A stretch of DNA of 53,016 nt. It comes from an uncultured SAR86 cluster bacterium (GTDB lineage Bacteria; Pseudomonadota; Gammaproteobacteria; Magnimaribacterales; D2472). The stretch covers positions 1 through 53,016 of the forward strand of contig CABXTT010000005.1 in NCBI GenBank assembly GCA_902515155.1, in the 5' to 3' direction. Within the stretch, counting starts at the first letter, position 1. The number at the start of each line of letters is the position of its first letter. Made by a program: the position numbers and the translations under genes. The notes below the pieces were generated by a model. It was not told the origin of the DNA and made no database searches. It saw only the letters and a list, made by a program, of their open reading frames with translations. This document shows, piece after piece, positions 46,408-53,016 of this stretch.

Positions 46408-47433
46408 ATGAAAAAAGCTTTAATAATTGGTGGCGGTGGTTTTATTGGCTCAAATATTGCAAAGTTTTTGCTAGAAAATAGGGAATATAATGTTGATGTA
46501 ATAGATAATTTTTCACGAAGTGCCTCTGGGAAGACTCCATTACTAGAGAGATATAAAAATTCTGAAAGATTGAAAATACTTAATGCAGATTTAACAAATC
46601 TAGACAGCTTTGATCAACTAGATTTTGATTATGATTATGTTTTTATGCTAGCAGCATTAGTGGGAGTTGATAAGGTTAATGCTATCCCGCACGAAGTAAT
46701 TCGTATTAATTCGATGCTTTTACTTAATACTCTTGAATGGTTAAAAACTGTCTCATGCAAGAGAGTTGTATTTAGCTCCACAAGTGAAACATATGCTGGA
46801 ACTATTGAAGCTTTTGATTATGAGGTTCCAACAAAAGAGACAGTGCCTTTAACAATTGAAGATGTTAGTCACCCAAGATTTACTTATGCTATTACAAAGA
46901 TGCTTGGTGAGTCAGGTTTCATAAATTATGCCAGGCAAGGTTATTTTGATGCTGTTGTTGTTAGATACCATAACGTATATGGTCCCAATATGGGCTTCCG
47001 TCATGTAATACCTCATCTAGTGGAACGCTTTCAAAATAATGAGTCACCATTTTTAATATATGGACATGATCAAACAAGAGCATTTAACTATATTGATGAT
47101 GCTGTTCTTGGCACAGTCTTAGCAGTTGAAAGAGGAATAAATAAAGAGATTTATCATATTGGTGATAGCGATGAGATTTCAATTGAAGCTCTTACTCGTT
47201 TTGTTGGTAAATTAATGAATTATGATGGTGATTATGAATTTGCTCCAACCTTCCCAGGCTCTGTTTCAAGAAGATGCCCAGACATAACTAAAGCAAAAAA
47301 TGATCTTAATTATTTACCCTCAGTTAAATGGCGGGAAGGCCTTGCATCAACTATTAACTGGTATCAAGATTATTTAAAAGGAGCAGAAACTTCTCAAGAA
47401 TCTTTTTATGATCAATATGGAATAAGTAAATGA
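46408..47433 (+). CDS. NAD-dependent epimerase/dehydratase (SDR)
   Basis: A 341-residue extended SDR. It has ALIIGGGGFIGSNIAKFLL at the N-terminus, MLAALVGVDK near residue 82, SSTSETYAG near 125 and the catalytic YAITK near 163, then RYHNVYGPNMG near 189. The ASTS-E-YG and YxxxK residues are intact. Resembles UDP-sugar epimerases/decarboxylases; exact reaction unknown. It starts 3 bp after the dehydrogenase and overlaps the aminotransferase by 4 bp (ATGA). Confidence 0.85.
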   Translation: MKKALIIGGGGFIGSNIAKFLLENREYNVDVIDNFSRSASGKTPLLERYKNSERLKILNADLTNLDSFDQLDFDYDYVFMLAALVGVDKVNAIPHEVIRINSMLLLNTLEWLKTVSCKRVVFSSTSETYAGTIEAFDYEVPTKETVPLTIEDVSHPRFTYAITKMLGESGFINYARQGYFDAVVVRYHNVYGPNMGFRHVIPHLVERFQNNESPFLIYGHDQTRAFNYIDDAVLGTVLAVERGINKEIYHIGDSDEISIEALTRFVGKLMNYDGDYEFAPTFPGSVSRRCPDITKAKNDLNYLPSVKWREGLASTINWYQDYLKGAETSQESFYDQYGISK

Positions 47434-48569
47434 TACCTTTGAGCTTACCTAACATTGCAGGTAAAGAATGGGAATATGTAAAACAGTGTCTTGATTCAGG
47501 CTGGATCTCCTCAGCAGGTAGTTTTGTTGATAGGTTTGAGGTCGAATTTGCAAAATATTTGGAAGTTGAAGGTGCTATTTCCGTTGTCAATGGCACATCA
47601 GCTTTACATATCGCTCTTCAGTTACTTGGAGTAGAAAAAAATGATCTAGTCATTATGCCTAATGTCACTTTTGTGGCATCAGCAAATGCCATTTCATATA
47701 TAGGTGCATCTCCTCTGCTAATCGATATCGATCAACATTCATGGCAAATGGATTTAGATCTCCTAGAAAGCTTCTTATTAACTGACTGTAAATTAGACAG
47801 CTCAAACACATTAGTGCATATGAAAACGAGCCGTAAAATTAGCGCTCTTATGATCGTGCATGTTCAAGGCAATATCTGTGACATGGATAGGTTATTGGCA
47901 ATTTGTAATGAGTACAAACTGCCAGTTTTGGAAGATGCTGCCGAAGCTCTTGGGACTAAATACAAGGGACAAAATGCTGGGACACTTGGCGATATTGGCT
48001 GCTTTAGTTTTAACGGAAACAAGATCATGAGTACAGGTGGTGGTGGCATGATTGTTTCTCAAAATTCTGAGCACATTAAACGAGCGAAACACCTTACTAC
48101 AACGGCTAAAAGGGATTCGTTAACGTACTTTCATGATGAGGTTGGCTACAACTATCGGTTGGTAAATGTGTTAGCAGCCCTTGGAGTAGCACAGTTGGAA
48201 CAACTAGATAGTTTCTTAGATTCTAAAATAGATACAGCTAGATTTTACAGAGATAATTTAAAGGGCATTGGAGATATTGGATTCCAGCTAGTCCAAGATG
48301 GAGTAGAGTCAAACGAATGGTTATTCACAATCACCACATCCTCAATGCAGGATTTATTAGACTATTTGAACGCTAATGGAGTCATGAGTCGACCATTTTG
48401 GATTCCCATGAATCAACTTCCAATGTATAGCGATAATATCTATGTAAATAAAAGTGATATTAGTGCCCGTATTCATAGCACTGCTTTGTCGATTCCTTGC
48501 TCTACTAATATTCTGCAGAGCGATTTAGAAAAAGTGATATCCACCATAAAAAGTTTTTACGAAAGGTGA
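47430..48569 (+). CDS. DegT/DnrJ-family sugar aminotransferase, LegC-like
   Basis: A 379-residue PLP aminotransferase. It has VNGTSALHIALQLLGV near residue 53, LEDAAEALGT near 168, the PLP lysine in FSFNGNKIMSTGGGGM near 195, and NYRLVNVLAALGVAQLEQL near 232. The GNK-GGGG arrangement and IPLSLPNIAGKEWEYV start are of the LegC/perosamine-type branch that aminates 4-keto sugars. Codon and base composition are among the most G+C-rich of the cluster (26 of 60 in 48121-48180). With the SDR and GNAT it likely makes an N-acylated amino sugar. Confidence 0.87.
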   Translation: MIPLSLPNIAGKEWEYVKQCLDSGWISSAGSFVDRFEVEFAKYLEVEGAISVVNGTSALHIALQLLGVEKNDLVIMPNVTFVASANAISYIGASPLLIDIDQHSWQMDLDLLESFLLTDCKLDSSNTLVHMKTSRKISALMIVHVQGNICDMDRLLAICNEYKLPVLEDAAEALGTKYKGQNAGTLGDIGCFSFNGNKIMSTGGGGMIVSQNSEHIKRAKHLTTTAKRDSLTYFHDEVGYNYRLVNVLAALGVAQLEQLDSFLDSKIDTARFYRDNLKGIGDIGFQLVQDGVESNEWLFTITTSSMQDLLDYLNANGVMSRPFWIPMNQLPMYSDNIYVNKSDISARIHSTALSIPCSTNILQSDLEKVISTIKSFYER

Positions 48570-48575
48570 TGATGA

Positions 48576-49241
48576 ATGCAAAGGTTATTTGATGTTATTT
48601 TTTCTGGAGTTGCTTTAATAGCACTGTTGCCTATTTTTGTTCCGCTTACTTTTTTATTAAGGCTTACAGGAGAGGGAGAGATTTTTTTTCTGCAAGATCG
48701 TATTGGGCGGCAAGGTAAATATTTTAAGCTATATAAGTTCGCTACCATGATGAAAAATAGTCCCAATATTGGAACAGGTACGGTCACACTGCACAATGAT
48801 CCTCGTATTTTGCCTTTGGGTGGCTTTCTTCGTTCAACAAAAATCAATGAACTCCCACAGCTCATTAATATATTTAAGGGTGATATGAGTGTTATTGGTC
48901 CCAGACCGCAAACACAGCGCTGTTTTGATGCTTTTCCGACGCAATCTCAAAAAGAAATAATACAAGTACGTCCAGGTCTGTCTGGTATAGGATCAATTGT
49001 CTTCAGAAATGAAGAGGAAATGATGCATGTTAATAACGATCCTGATAAGTTCTATGATGAAACTGTAATGCCTTACAAAGGAACTCTTGAAGTCTGGTAT
49101 GTGTTACATCAAAATCTATGGTCTTATTTCTGTCTTATCGGTTTAACAGCTTGGGTTGTATTGTTTCCCAGATCTAATTTAGTTTGGAGACTTTTTAAGG
49201 ATCTACCTAAGCCTCCGGAAGATCTAGATCCTTGGATATGA
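48576..49241 (+). CDS. Undecaprenyl-phosphate sugar-1-phosphate transferase, PglC-like
   Basis: A 221-residue bacterial sugar transferase. One N-terminal hydrophobic segment (residues 7-28) is followed by FLQDRIGRQGKYFKLYKFAT, FLRSTKINELPQLINIFKGD and VIGPRPQ. These are the conserved blocks of the monotopic phosphoglycosyltransferase family containing the DE catalytic pair (here at INELPQ). The size matches the short PglC form, not WbaP. It should load the first sugar phosphate onto undecaprenyl phosphate and so start the repeat unit. Confidence 0.92.
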   Translation: MQRLFDVIFSGVALIALLPIFVPLTFLLRLTGEGEIFFLQDRIGRQGKYFKLYKFATMMKNSPNIGTGTVTLHNDPRILPLGGFLRSTKINELPQLINIFKGDMSVIGPRPQTQRCFDAFPTQSQKEIIQVRPGLSGIGSIVFRNEEEMMHVNNDPDKFYDETVMPYKGTLEVWYVLHQNLWSYFCLIGLTAWVVLFPRSNLVWRLFKDLPKPPEDLDPWI

Positions 49242-49831
49242 TGAGTAAAATGTATTGTCATGCTGTTTATCAAAAGGTAGCTCAATTGCATTGTGAGCAA
49301 ATCGACCAAGGCTTTTTAGCAACATTGGGACCTTCTTTTCTTACACTGCTATACGAGGCTATCGACAAAGATAAATCTAGCGTATTGATAGCAAAAGAAG
49401 TTGATGGGAAAGTTATTGGATTTGTATGTGGAACTGTAAGTTTGCATTCAATTTATAAGCAATTACTATATCGCCCCTTTTCTTTATTTATAGCACTTAC
49501 GAGCTGTTTTTTTTCTATATCGAAATTATCGAAAATTTTCGAAATATTTTTTATAGGCAAAAACAATCCTATTCTTAAAGGATTACCTCGGCACGAGTTG
49601 CTCACTATTGTTGTACATCCATCGCATCAAGGGCAGGGACACGCTGAGGATTTATTTAGTTGTCTTTGCAATCACTTTAATGATGCTAATATAATGAATT
49701 TTAAAATCGTTGTAGGGCTTGATCTTGCAAGAGCCCATGCATTTTATATCAAAATGGGATGCAAGGTAGCAGGGGAAATGCAAGTTCATAAAGGCATGCA
49801 TTCTCTAGTTTATGTTAAGCAATGTAGCTAA
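49238..49831 (+). CDS. GNAT-family N-acetyltransferase
   Basis: A 197-residue GNAT protein. The acetyl-CoA loop is VVHPSHQGQGHAEDLFSCL near residue 125, preceded by LIAKEVDGKVIGFVCG near 48 and a hydrophobic stretch near 82-100 that may contact the membrane. In this position, after a LegC-like aminotransferase and PglC-like transferase, it probably acetylates the new amino group, taking the role of PglD though from an unrelated fold. ATG 49238 overlaps the previous stop (ATGA). Last gene of the cluster. Confidence 0.82.
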   Translation: MMSKMYCHAVYQKVAQLHCEQIDQGFLATLGPSFLTLLYEAIDKDKSSVLIAKEVDGKVIGFVCGTVSLHSIYKQLLYRPFSLFIALTSCFFSISKLSKIFEIFFIGKNNPILKGLPRHELLTIVVHPSHQGQGHAEDLFSCLCNHFNDANIMNFKIVVGLDLARAHAFYIKMGCKVAGEMQVHKGMHSLVYVKQCS

Positions 49832-50226
49832 CGTTACATTCAAGTTATCCACCAACCTTTATTGCAAATTGATGAGGTCTTGATTGATAGGTAATAACTT
49901 TTCTATCCTAAATTAGTCTTTTTTAAAGAAGTTGAATTTGATAGTATGCTTGCGTTCACCCTATTACAGGTTTCTTCATGTTTATATGCTTATCCAAAGC
50001 TGATTTGCTATGAGTAAAAGCTGTTTAATCAGAATCACAATAAAAGTTTGATCAAAAAATATTATAACTAACCTAACGTCTTTGACTTGTGAAAATTACC
50101 CTTATCAATTTTTTAAAAAAACAATTAGATCTAAGAAGTTGCATTGTGGAGTTTTTTTTATTTTTAAGTTTAGTTTTTAAAGTTCTTGATTGCCAAGAAG
50201 ATGTATATAATTAAGAATTTAAAATA
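49832..50226. other. 395-bp gap between the polysaccharide cluster and pdxH
   Basis: No convincing gene is seen. A 23-codon ORF at 49946-50017 has no support. AAGTTAT (49842-49848) and ATAACTT (49894-49900) form a distant 7-bp inverted repeat followed by T-rich DNA, a weak terminator candidate. The right end holds promoter-like sequence for pdxH. The gap marks the boundary of the cluster and may contain decayed sequence. Confidence 0.5.
50206..50211 (+). promoter_or_regulatory. Consensus -10 box upstream of pdxH
   Basis: TATAAT 15 bp before the pdxH ATG; no good -35 at proper spacing (TTGATT at 50186-50191 is only 14 bp away). Transcripts would have a very short leader. Confidence 0.35.
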
Positions 50227-50823
50227 ATGATACAATTTAATAACTTAAATCAAGAAGCACCTTATGTGCTTTTTAAAAAGAAATATGATGACGCCTTAAA
50301 TTTAGGCCAAATAAGTATTGAGGCCATTTCTATTTCTTCCTATAACAAAGAGATAAGCGAGGTTGACTCTAGATACGTAAATCTTAAATTTATTACAAAT
50401 GATGAGTTTATTTTTTTTAGTAATTACAACTCTCCAAAAGCATCTTCATTTAATTCCTTTAATCAAATAGCTGCATTAGTATATTGGCCTGTTATTAATG
50501 TGCAGATTAGAATAAAGGCTAAAATAAAAAAAACTTCAAACGAATACAATCAAAAATATTTCTTTGATAGATCGGAAGAAAAAAATGCGTTAGCAATTTC
50601 ATCTAATCAATCAAAGCCAATAAATTCTTATAGCGAAGTTAAAGCAAATTATAATAAATCTTTAAAAAATGATGATTTAAAAAAATGTCCAGAATTTTGG
50701 GGAGGCTACTCATTTGTGCCTTACTATTTTGAATTCTGGGAAGGACATGAGTCAAGAATAAATAAAAGAGAGATTTTTGATAAAATCGATGGTGTCTGGA
50801 AACAGTCTTTTCTTCAGCCATAA
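50227..50823 (+). CDS. pdxH: Pyridoxamine 5'-phosphate oxidase family protein, divergent PdxH
   Basis: A 198-residue FMN-split-barrel protein matching PdxH over its length: VDSRYVNLKFI near residue 47, FFSNYNSPKASSF near 65, IAALVYWPVINVQIRIKAKI near 82, and the C-terminal FWEGHESRINKRE with final W-K. PdxH oxidises PNP/PMP to pyridoxal phosphate. Two sites differ from E. coli: the C-terminal RLHDR motif is RINKR (His to Asn), and the FMN-binding SRKA is SPKA. It is therefore a divergent or altered member; the serC and many PLP aminotransferases nearby do need pyridoxal phosphate. Confidence 0.78.
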   Translation: MIQFNNLNQEAPYVLFKKKYDDALNLGQISIEAISISSYNKEISEVDSRYVNLKFITNDEFIFFSNYNSPKASSFNSFNQIAALVYWPVINVQIRIKAKIKKTSNEYNQKYFFDRSEEKNALAISSNQSKPINSYSEVKANYNKSLKNDDLKKCPEFWGGYSFVPYYFEFWEGHESRINKREIFDKIDGVWKQSFLQP

Positions 50824-50953
50824 ATATTGCCAAATATAATTTTTAGTATAAAATTCACAACTTGAATGAAAGTCAATCACTTAAAATTTTACATAACAAA
50901 TTTCTTGTTAATTCTTTAATGTTATACATTTTATCTTTTTCCAGTTCATAGGT

Positions 50954-51490
50954 ATTATCATAGCTTCCTCAAAAAAAAATATTACTCCAATTAACGAAGA
51001 AATAAGAGCTGATGAAGTTATGCTCATTGGCGCTAACGGAGAAAAAATGGGACTCTTACCATTTAGTGAAGCTCTCGAATCAGCTAGAACAGCAACATTA
51101 GATTTAGTACAAGTTTCTCCTTCTGATTCTAAACCAGTTGTTTGTAAGCTATTAGATTATGGCAAGCACCTTTTTACCAAGAAAAAAAGTATTTCTTCAT
51201 CCAGGGTAAAAGTTAAAAGAAATACTACAAAAGAAATAAAATTCAGACCTTCTACAGATGTTGGTGACTATAATATTAAATTAAAAAAGGTTAAAAGCTT
51301 TATTCTTGACGGAGATAAGACTAAAATTAGCGTCCGATTTAGAGGAAGGGAAATATTAAACAGTGATATGGGTCTTGATTTACTAAATAGATTGAGAGAC
51401 GAACTGGAAGATATAGCTCAGGTAGACCAAGAGCCTTCCCTTGAAGGCAGGCAATTGCTAATGGTCCTTTCTCCTTTGAAGAAGAAGTAA
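50954..51490 (+). CDS. infC: Translation initiation factor IF-3, rare start codon
   Basis: A protein of about 178 residues. The N-terminal domain has [20 protein letters not shown] and [11 protein letters not shown]; the linker is lysine-rich; the C-terminal domain has [20 protein letters not shown]. Conserved residues extend upstream of the first ATG (51020), which would cut off the family motif EIRADEV. Back to the in-frame stop at 50909 there is no ATG, GTG or TTG, so the start must be ATT 50954, ATC 50957 or ATA 50960; AGG at 50950-50952 is best spaced for the last two. AUU starts, sensed by IF3 itself, autoregulate infC in E. coli. rpmI follows at 25 bp. Confidence 0.93.
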   Translation: MIIASSKKNITPINEEIRADEVMLIGANGEKMGLLPFSEALESARTATLDLVQVSPSDSKPVVCKLLDYGKHLFTKKKSISSSRVKVKRNTTKEIKFRPSTDVGDYNIKLKKVKSFILDGDKTKISVRFRGREILNSDMGLDLLNRLRDELEDIAQVDQEPSLEGRQLLMVLSPLKKK

Positions 51491-51515
51491 ATATAAATTT
51501 TATAAGAATAATAAT

Positions 51516-51710
51516 ATGGGATACAAGTTAAAAACACATTCTGGAGCTGCTAAGCGATTTAAGAAGACAGGTACTTCTGTTAAGAGCAAAAGTGCAAACA
51601 GAAATCATATTCTTACTAAACAGTCCACTAAGAGAAAAAGACATAATAGAGGTCTTAATAAGCTAACAGGCGTTGTGCTTAAGATGGCTTCAAAATTAAT
51701 AAGAAGATAA
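51516..51710 (+). CDS. rpmI: 50S ribosomal protein L35
   Basis: A 64-residue, very basic protein with the L35 pattern: [20 protein letters not shown] at the N-terminus and [18 protein letters not shown] near residue 30. It sits in the conserved infC-rpmI-rplT order, 3 bp before rplT. Confidence 0.97.
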   Translation: MGYKLKTHSGAAKRFKKTGTSVKSKSANRNHILTKQSTKRKRHNRGLNKLTGVVLKMASKLIRR

Positions 51711-51713
51711 ATC

Positions 51714-52061
51714 ATGCCAAGAACTACCAAATCAGTAACTGCAAGAGCAAAACATAAGAAAGTACTTAGTGCTACTAAAGGTCATTATGGGGCTAGAAGC
51801 AGATTATTTAGAACTGCCAAGCAGTCTAATATAAAGTCTTTACAATATGCTTTTAGAGATAGAAAAAATAAGAAAAGAGCCTTTAGAGCACTTTGGATAT
51901 CAAGGATTAATGCTGGAGCCAGAGAATTAGGAGTTTCATATTCTGTTCTAATCAATTCTTTGATGAAAAAAGATATTGTTTTAGATAGAAAAATTCTTTC
52001 TGATATAGCTATTACTGATAGTGCAACTTTTGAGAAAATTGTAAAAACAGCTACCAGCTAG
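51714..52061 (+). CDS. rplT: 50S ribosomal protein L20
   Basis: A 115-residue L20. It has [20 protein letters not shown] near residue 12, [19 protein letters not shown] near 45 and [14 protein letters not shown] near 65. L20 assembles early in the large subunit and in E. coli represses rpmI-rplT translation by binding the leader; no leader structure was resolved here. pheS begins 13 bp on. Confidence 0.98.
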   Translation: MPRTTKSVTARAKHKKVLSATKGHYGARSRLFRTAKQSNIKSLQYAFRDRKNKKRAFRALWISRINAGARELGVSYSVLINSLMKKDIVLDRKILSDIAITDSATFEKIVKTATS

Positions 52062-52074
52062 TTATACTGGTTTG

Positions 52075-52800
52075 ATGCCAGATCATAACGACATTTCACC
52101 CCCTGAGTTAATCAAAGACAGAGGCTCCCTTCACCCAATAAATCACATGAAAGACTCCATAATGGAGTTGTTAACTTCTCTAGGGTTTGAGATTGTTGAT
52201 GGGCCTGAAATTGAAACGGAAGAATTTAATTTCGATATGCTTAATATAAAAAAATCTCATCCTGCAAGACAGATGCATGATACTTTTTATATTGAAAATA
52301 AATCAAATCTTTTAAGGACTCATACATCACCAGTTCAAATTAGGGGCATGATTGAAAAAAAACCACCACTAGCATTTATTTCTGGTGGCAAGGTTTATAG
52401 AAAGGATGATGATGCTACTCATTTACCAATGTTTCATCAGGTTGAGGGCATATATGTTGATGAAAATGTAAGCTTTGCTCAACTTAAGGATTTAATTTAT
52501 AAAATTATTTATTCACTATTTGGTGAGGATGTAGAGTTAAGATTTAGGCCCTCATACTTTCCATTTACTGAACCGTCAGCTGAGGTTGATATTTTATCAA
52601 AAGAGGGAAAATGGATTGAGGTTCTTGGATGTGGGATAGTAAATCCAATTGTTTTGGATAATTGTAATATTAATTCTAACAAATATAGTGGATTAGCTTT
52701 TGGGCTTGGTATAGAAAGAATAGCTATGCTTAAGCACGGAGTAACAGACATAAGAGAATTTTATAAATCTAACTTAGACTTTTTGAATCAATTTAAATGA
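52075..52800 (+). CDS. pheS: Phenylalanyl-tRNA synthetase alpha subunit lacking the N-terminal coiled coil
   Basis: A 241-residue class II synthetase core. Motif-bearing segments are HPARQMHDTFYIE near residue 63, LLRTHTSPVQIR near 82, KVYRKDDDATHLPMFHQVEG near 107, and FRPSYFPFTEPSAEVD near 157, ending GLGIERIAMLKHGVTDIREF. E. coli PheS is 327 residues; here the first 85 or so, the tRNA-contacting coiled coil, are missing. The protein starts at the linker that in E. coli precedes LHP, and rplT ends only 13 bp upstream, leaving no room. ATG 52075 is chosen over a TTG just before. Its stop overlaps pheT (ATGA). Confidence 0.95.
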   Translation: MPDHNDISPPELIKDRGSLHPINHMKDSIMELLTSLGFEIVDGPEIETEEFNFDMLNIKKSHPARQMHDTFYIENKSNLLRTHTSPVQIRGMIEKKPPLAFISGGKVYRKDDDATHLPMFHQVEGIYVDENVSFAQLKDLIYKIIYSLFGEDVELRFRPSYFPFTEPSAEVDILSKEGKWIEVLGCGIVNPIVLDNCNINSNKYSGLAFGLGIERIAMLKHGVTDIREFYKSNLDFLNQFK

Positions 52801-53016
52801 AAATAGCATACAAACATTTACTTCGACATCTTGAAGAAAAACCAAGCATTGAGCAGTTATCTAATAGCCTTTTTCAACTTGGTCATGAACATGAAATTGA
52901 GGATAGTATTTTTGATATGGAGTTCACTCCAAATAGAGGAGATTGCTTATCAATTAATGGCTTGCTGAGAGATTTAGCAGTTTTCTATAAAGTTAACTTA
53001 AATCAAGAAATATATA
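52797..53016 (+). CDS. pheT: Phenylalanyl-tRNA synthetase beta subunit, N-terminal part, lacking the OB-fold insert
   Basis: The first 73 residues of PheT before the window ends. It begins MKIAYKHLLRHLEE, then has SLFQLGHEHEIED directly followed by MEFTPNRGDCLSINGLLRDL. In E. coli PheT the matching segments (AGLEVD near residue 30 and VTPNRADCLGI near 165) are separated by the roughly 110-residue B2/EMAP-like OB-fold domain that contacts tRNA. Here only about 11 residues separate them, so the insert is absent. The reading frame is intact, so this is a domain loss and not a frameshift. Confidence 0.92.
   Translation, partial: MKIAYKHLLRHLEEKPSIEQLSNSLFQLGHEHEIEDSIFDMEFTPNRGDCLSINGLLRDLAVFYKVNLNQEIY

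Noticed and set aside
49946-50017. 23-codon ORF in the gap after the GNAT gene
   Set aside because: Too short, no ribosome-binding site, no overlap with neighbours.
1-53016. CRISPR arrays, insertion sequences, transposases or prophage genes
   Set aside because: No regularly spaced repeats and no transposase, integrase or phage-structural protein was recognised.

Overview
The window looks like chromosomal DNA of an AT-rich bacterium with short intergenic gaps and many start/stop overlaps (ATGA, TAATG, TTGA). The run serC-pheA-hisC-tyrA-aroA-cmk-rpsA-ihfB, the ubiG-gph-SDR group and infC-rpmI-rplT-pheS-pheT are gammaproteobacterial arrangements. With the low G+C and several slimmed-down proteins (five-domain S1, short PGI, phenylalanyl-tRNA synthetase subunits lacking accessory domains), the best guess is a genome-streamlined marine gammaproteobacterium of the SAR86 type. 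That placement is inference; no 16S gene is present.

Region 1 (1-19.9 kb, housekeeping). On the minus strand lie ubiG, gph and the start of an SDR gene. On the plus strand come pntAA-pntAB-pntB (transhydrogenase), gyrA, then a long serine/aromatic amino acid operon (serC, pheA, hisC, tyrA, aroA) running into cmk, rpsA, ihfB, pyrF, pgi, uvrC, pgsA and a nucleotidyltransferase-cupin fusion. Two tRNA genes follow: Cys(GCA) and Leu(UAA).

Region 2 (20.3-49.8 kb, surface polysaccharide cluster). It starts 45 bp after tRNA-Leu and holds about 27 genes, all on the plus strand except one FkbM-type methyltransferase. It encodes a Wzz chain-length regulator, a Wzy polymerase whose reading frame is broken at an 11-T tract, a PglK-like ABC flippase (no MATE-type Wzx seen), a PglC-like initiating phosphoglycosyltransferase and four glycosyltransferases. 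Nucleotide-sugar modules are: UDP-GalNAcA synthesis (tviB/wbpO-like plus tviC/wbpP-like) with an AsnB-like amidotransferase that may amidate the uronic acid; a dTDP-sugar module (rmlA, rmlB, fdtA-, fdtB-like, an RmlC-like epimerase and a NovU/EvaC-type C-methyltransferase) that suggests a branched or methylated 3-amino-6-deoxyhexose; a decorating module (StrG-like dioxygenase, sugar O-methyltransferase, two SDRs); and an end module (large UDP-sugar dehydrogenase, SDR, DegT aminotransferase, PglC, GNAT). Base composition rises visibly from about 40.8 kb onward, so the cluster looks assembled from parts of different origin.

Region 3 (50.2-53 kb, translation genes). A divergent pdxH is followed by infC, rpmI, rplT, pheS and the start of pheT. 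infC has no AUG, GUG or UUG start that would give the full protein, so it must begin at AUU, AUC or AUA. thrS, often found just upstream of infC, is not here. PheS lacks the N-terminal coiled-coil domain and PheT lacks the inserted OB-fold (B2) domain near its N-terminus: a reduced PheRS in both subunits, the most striking housekeeping oddity in the window.
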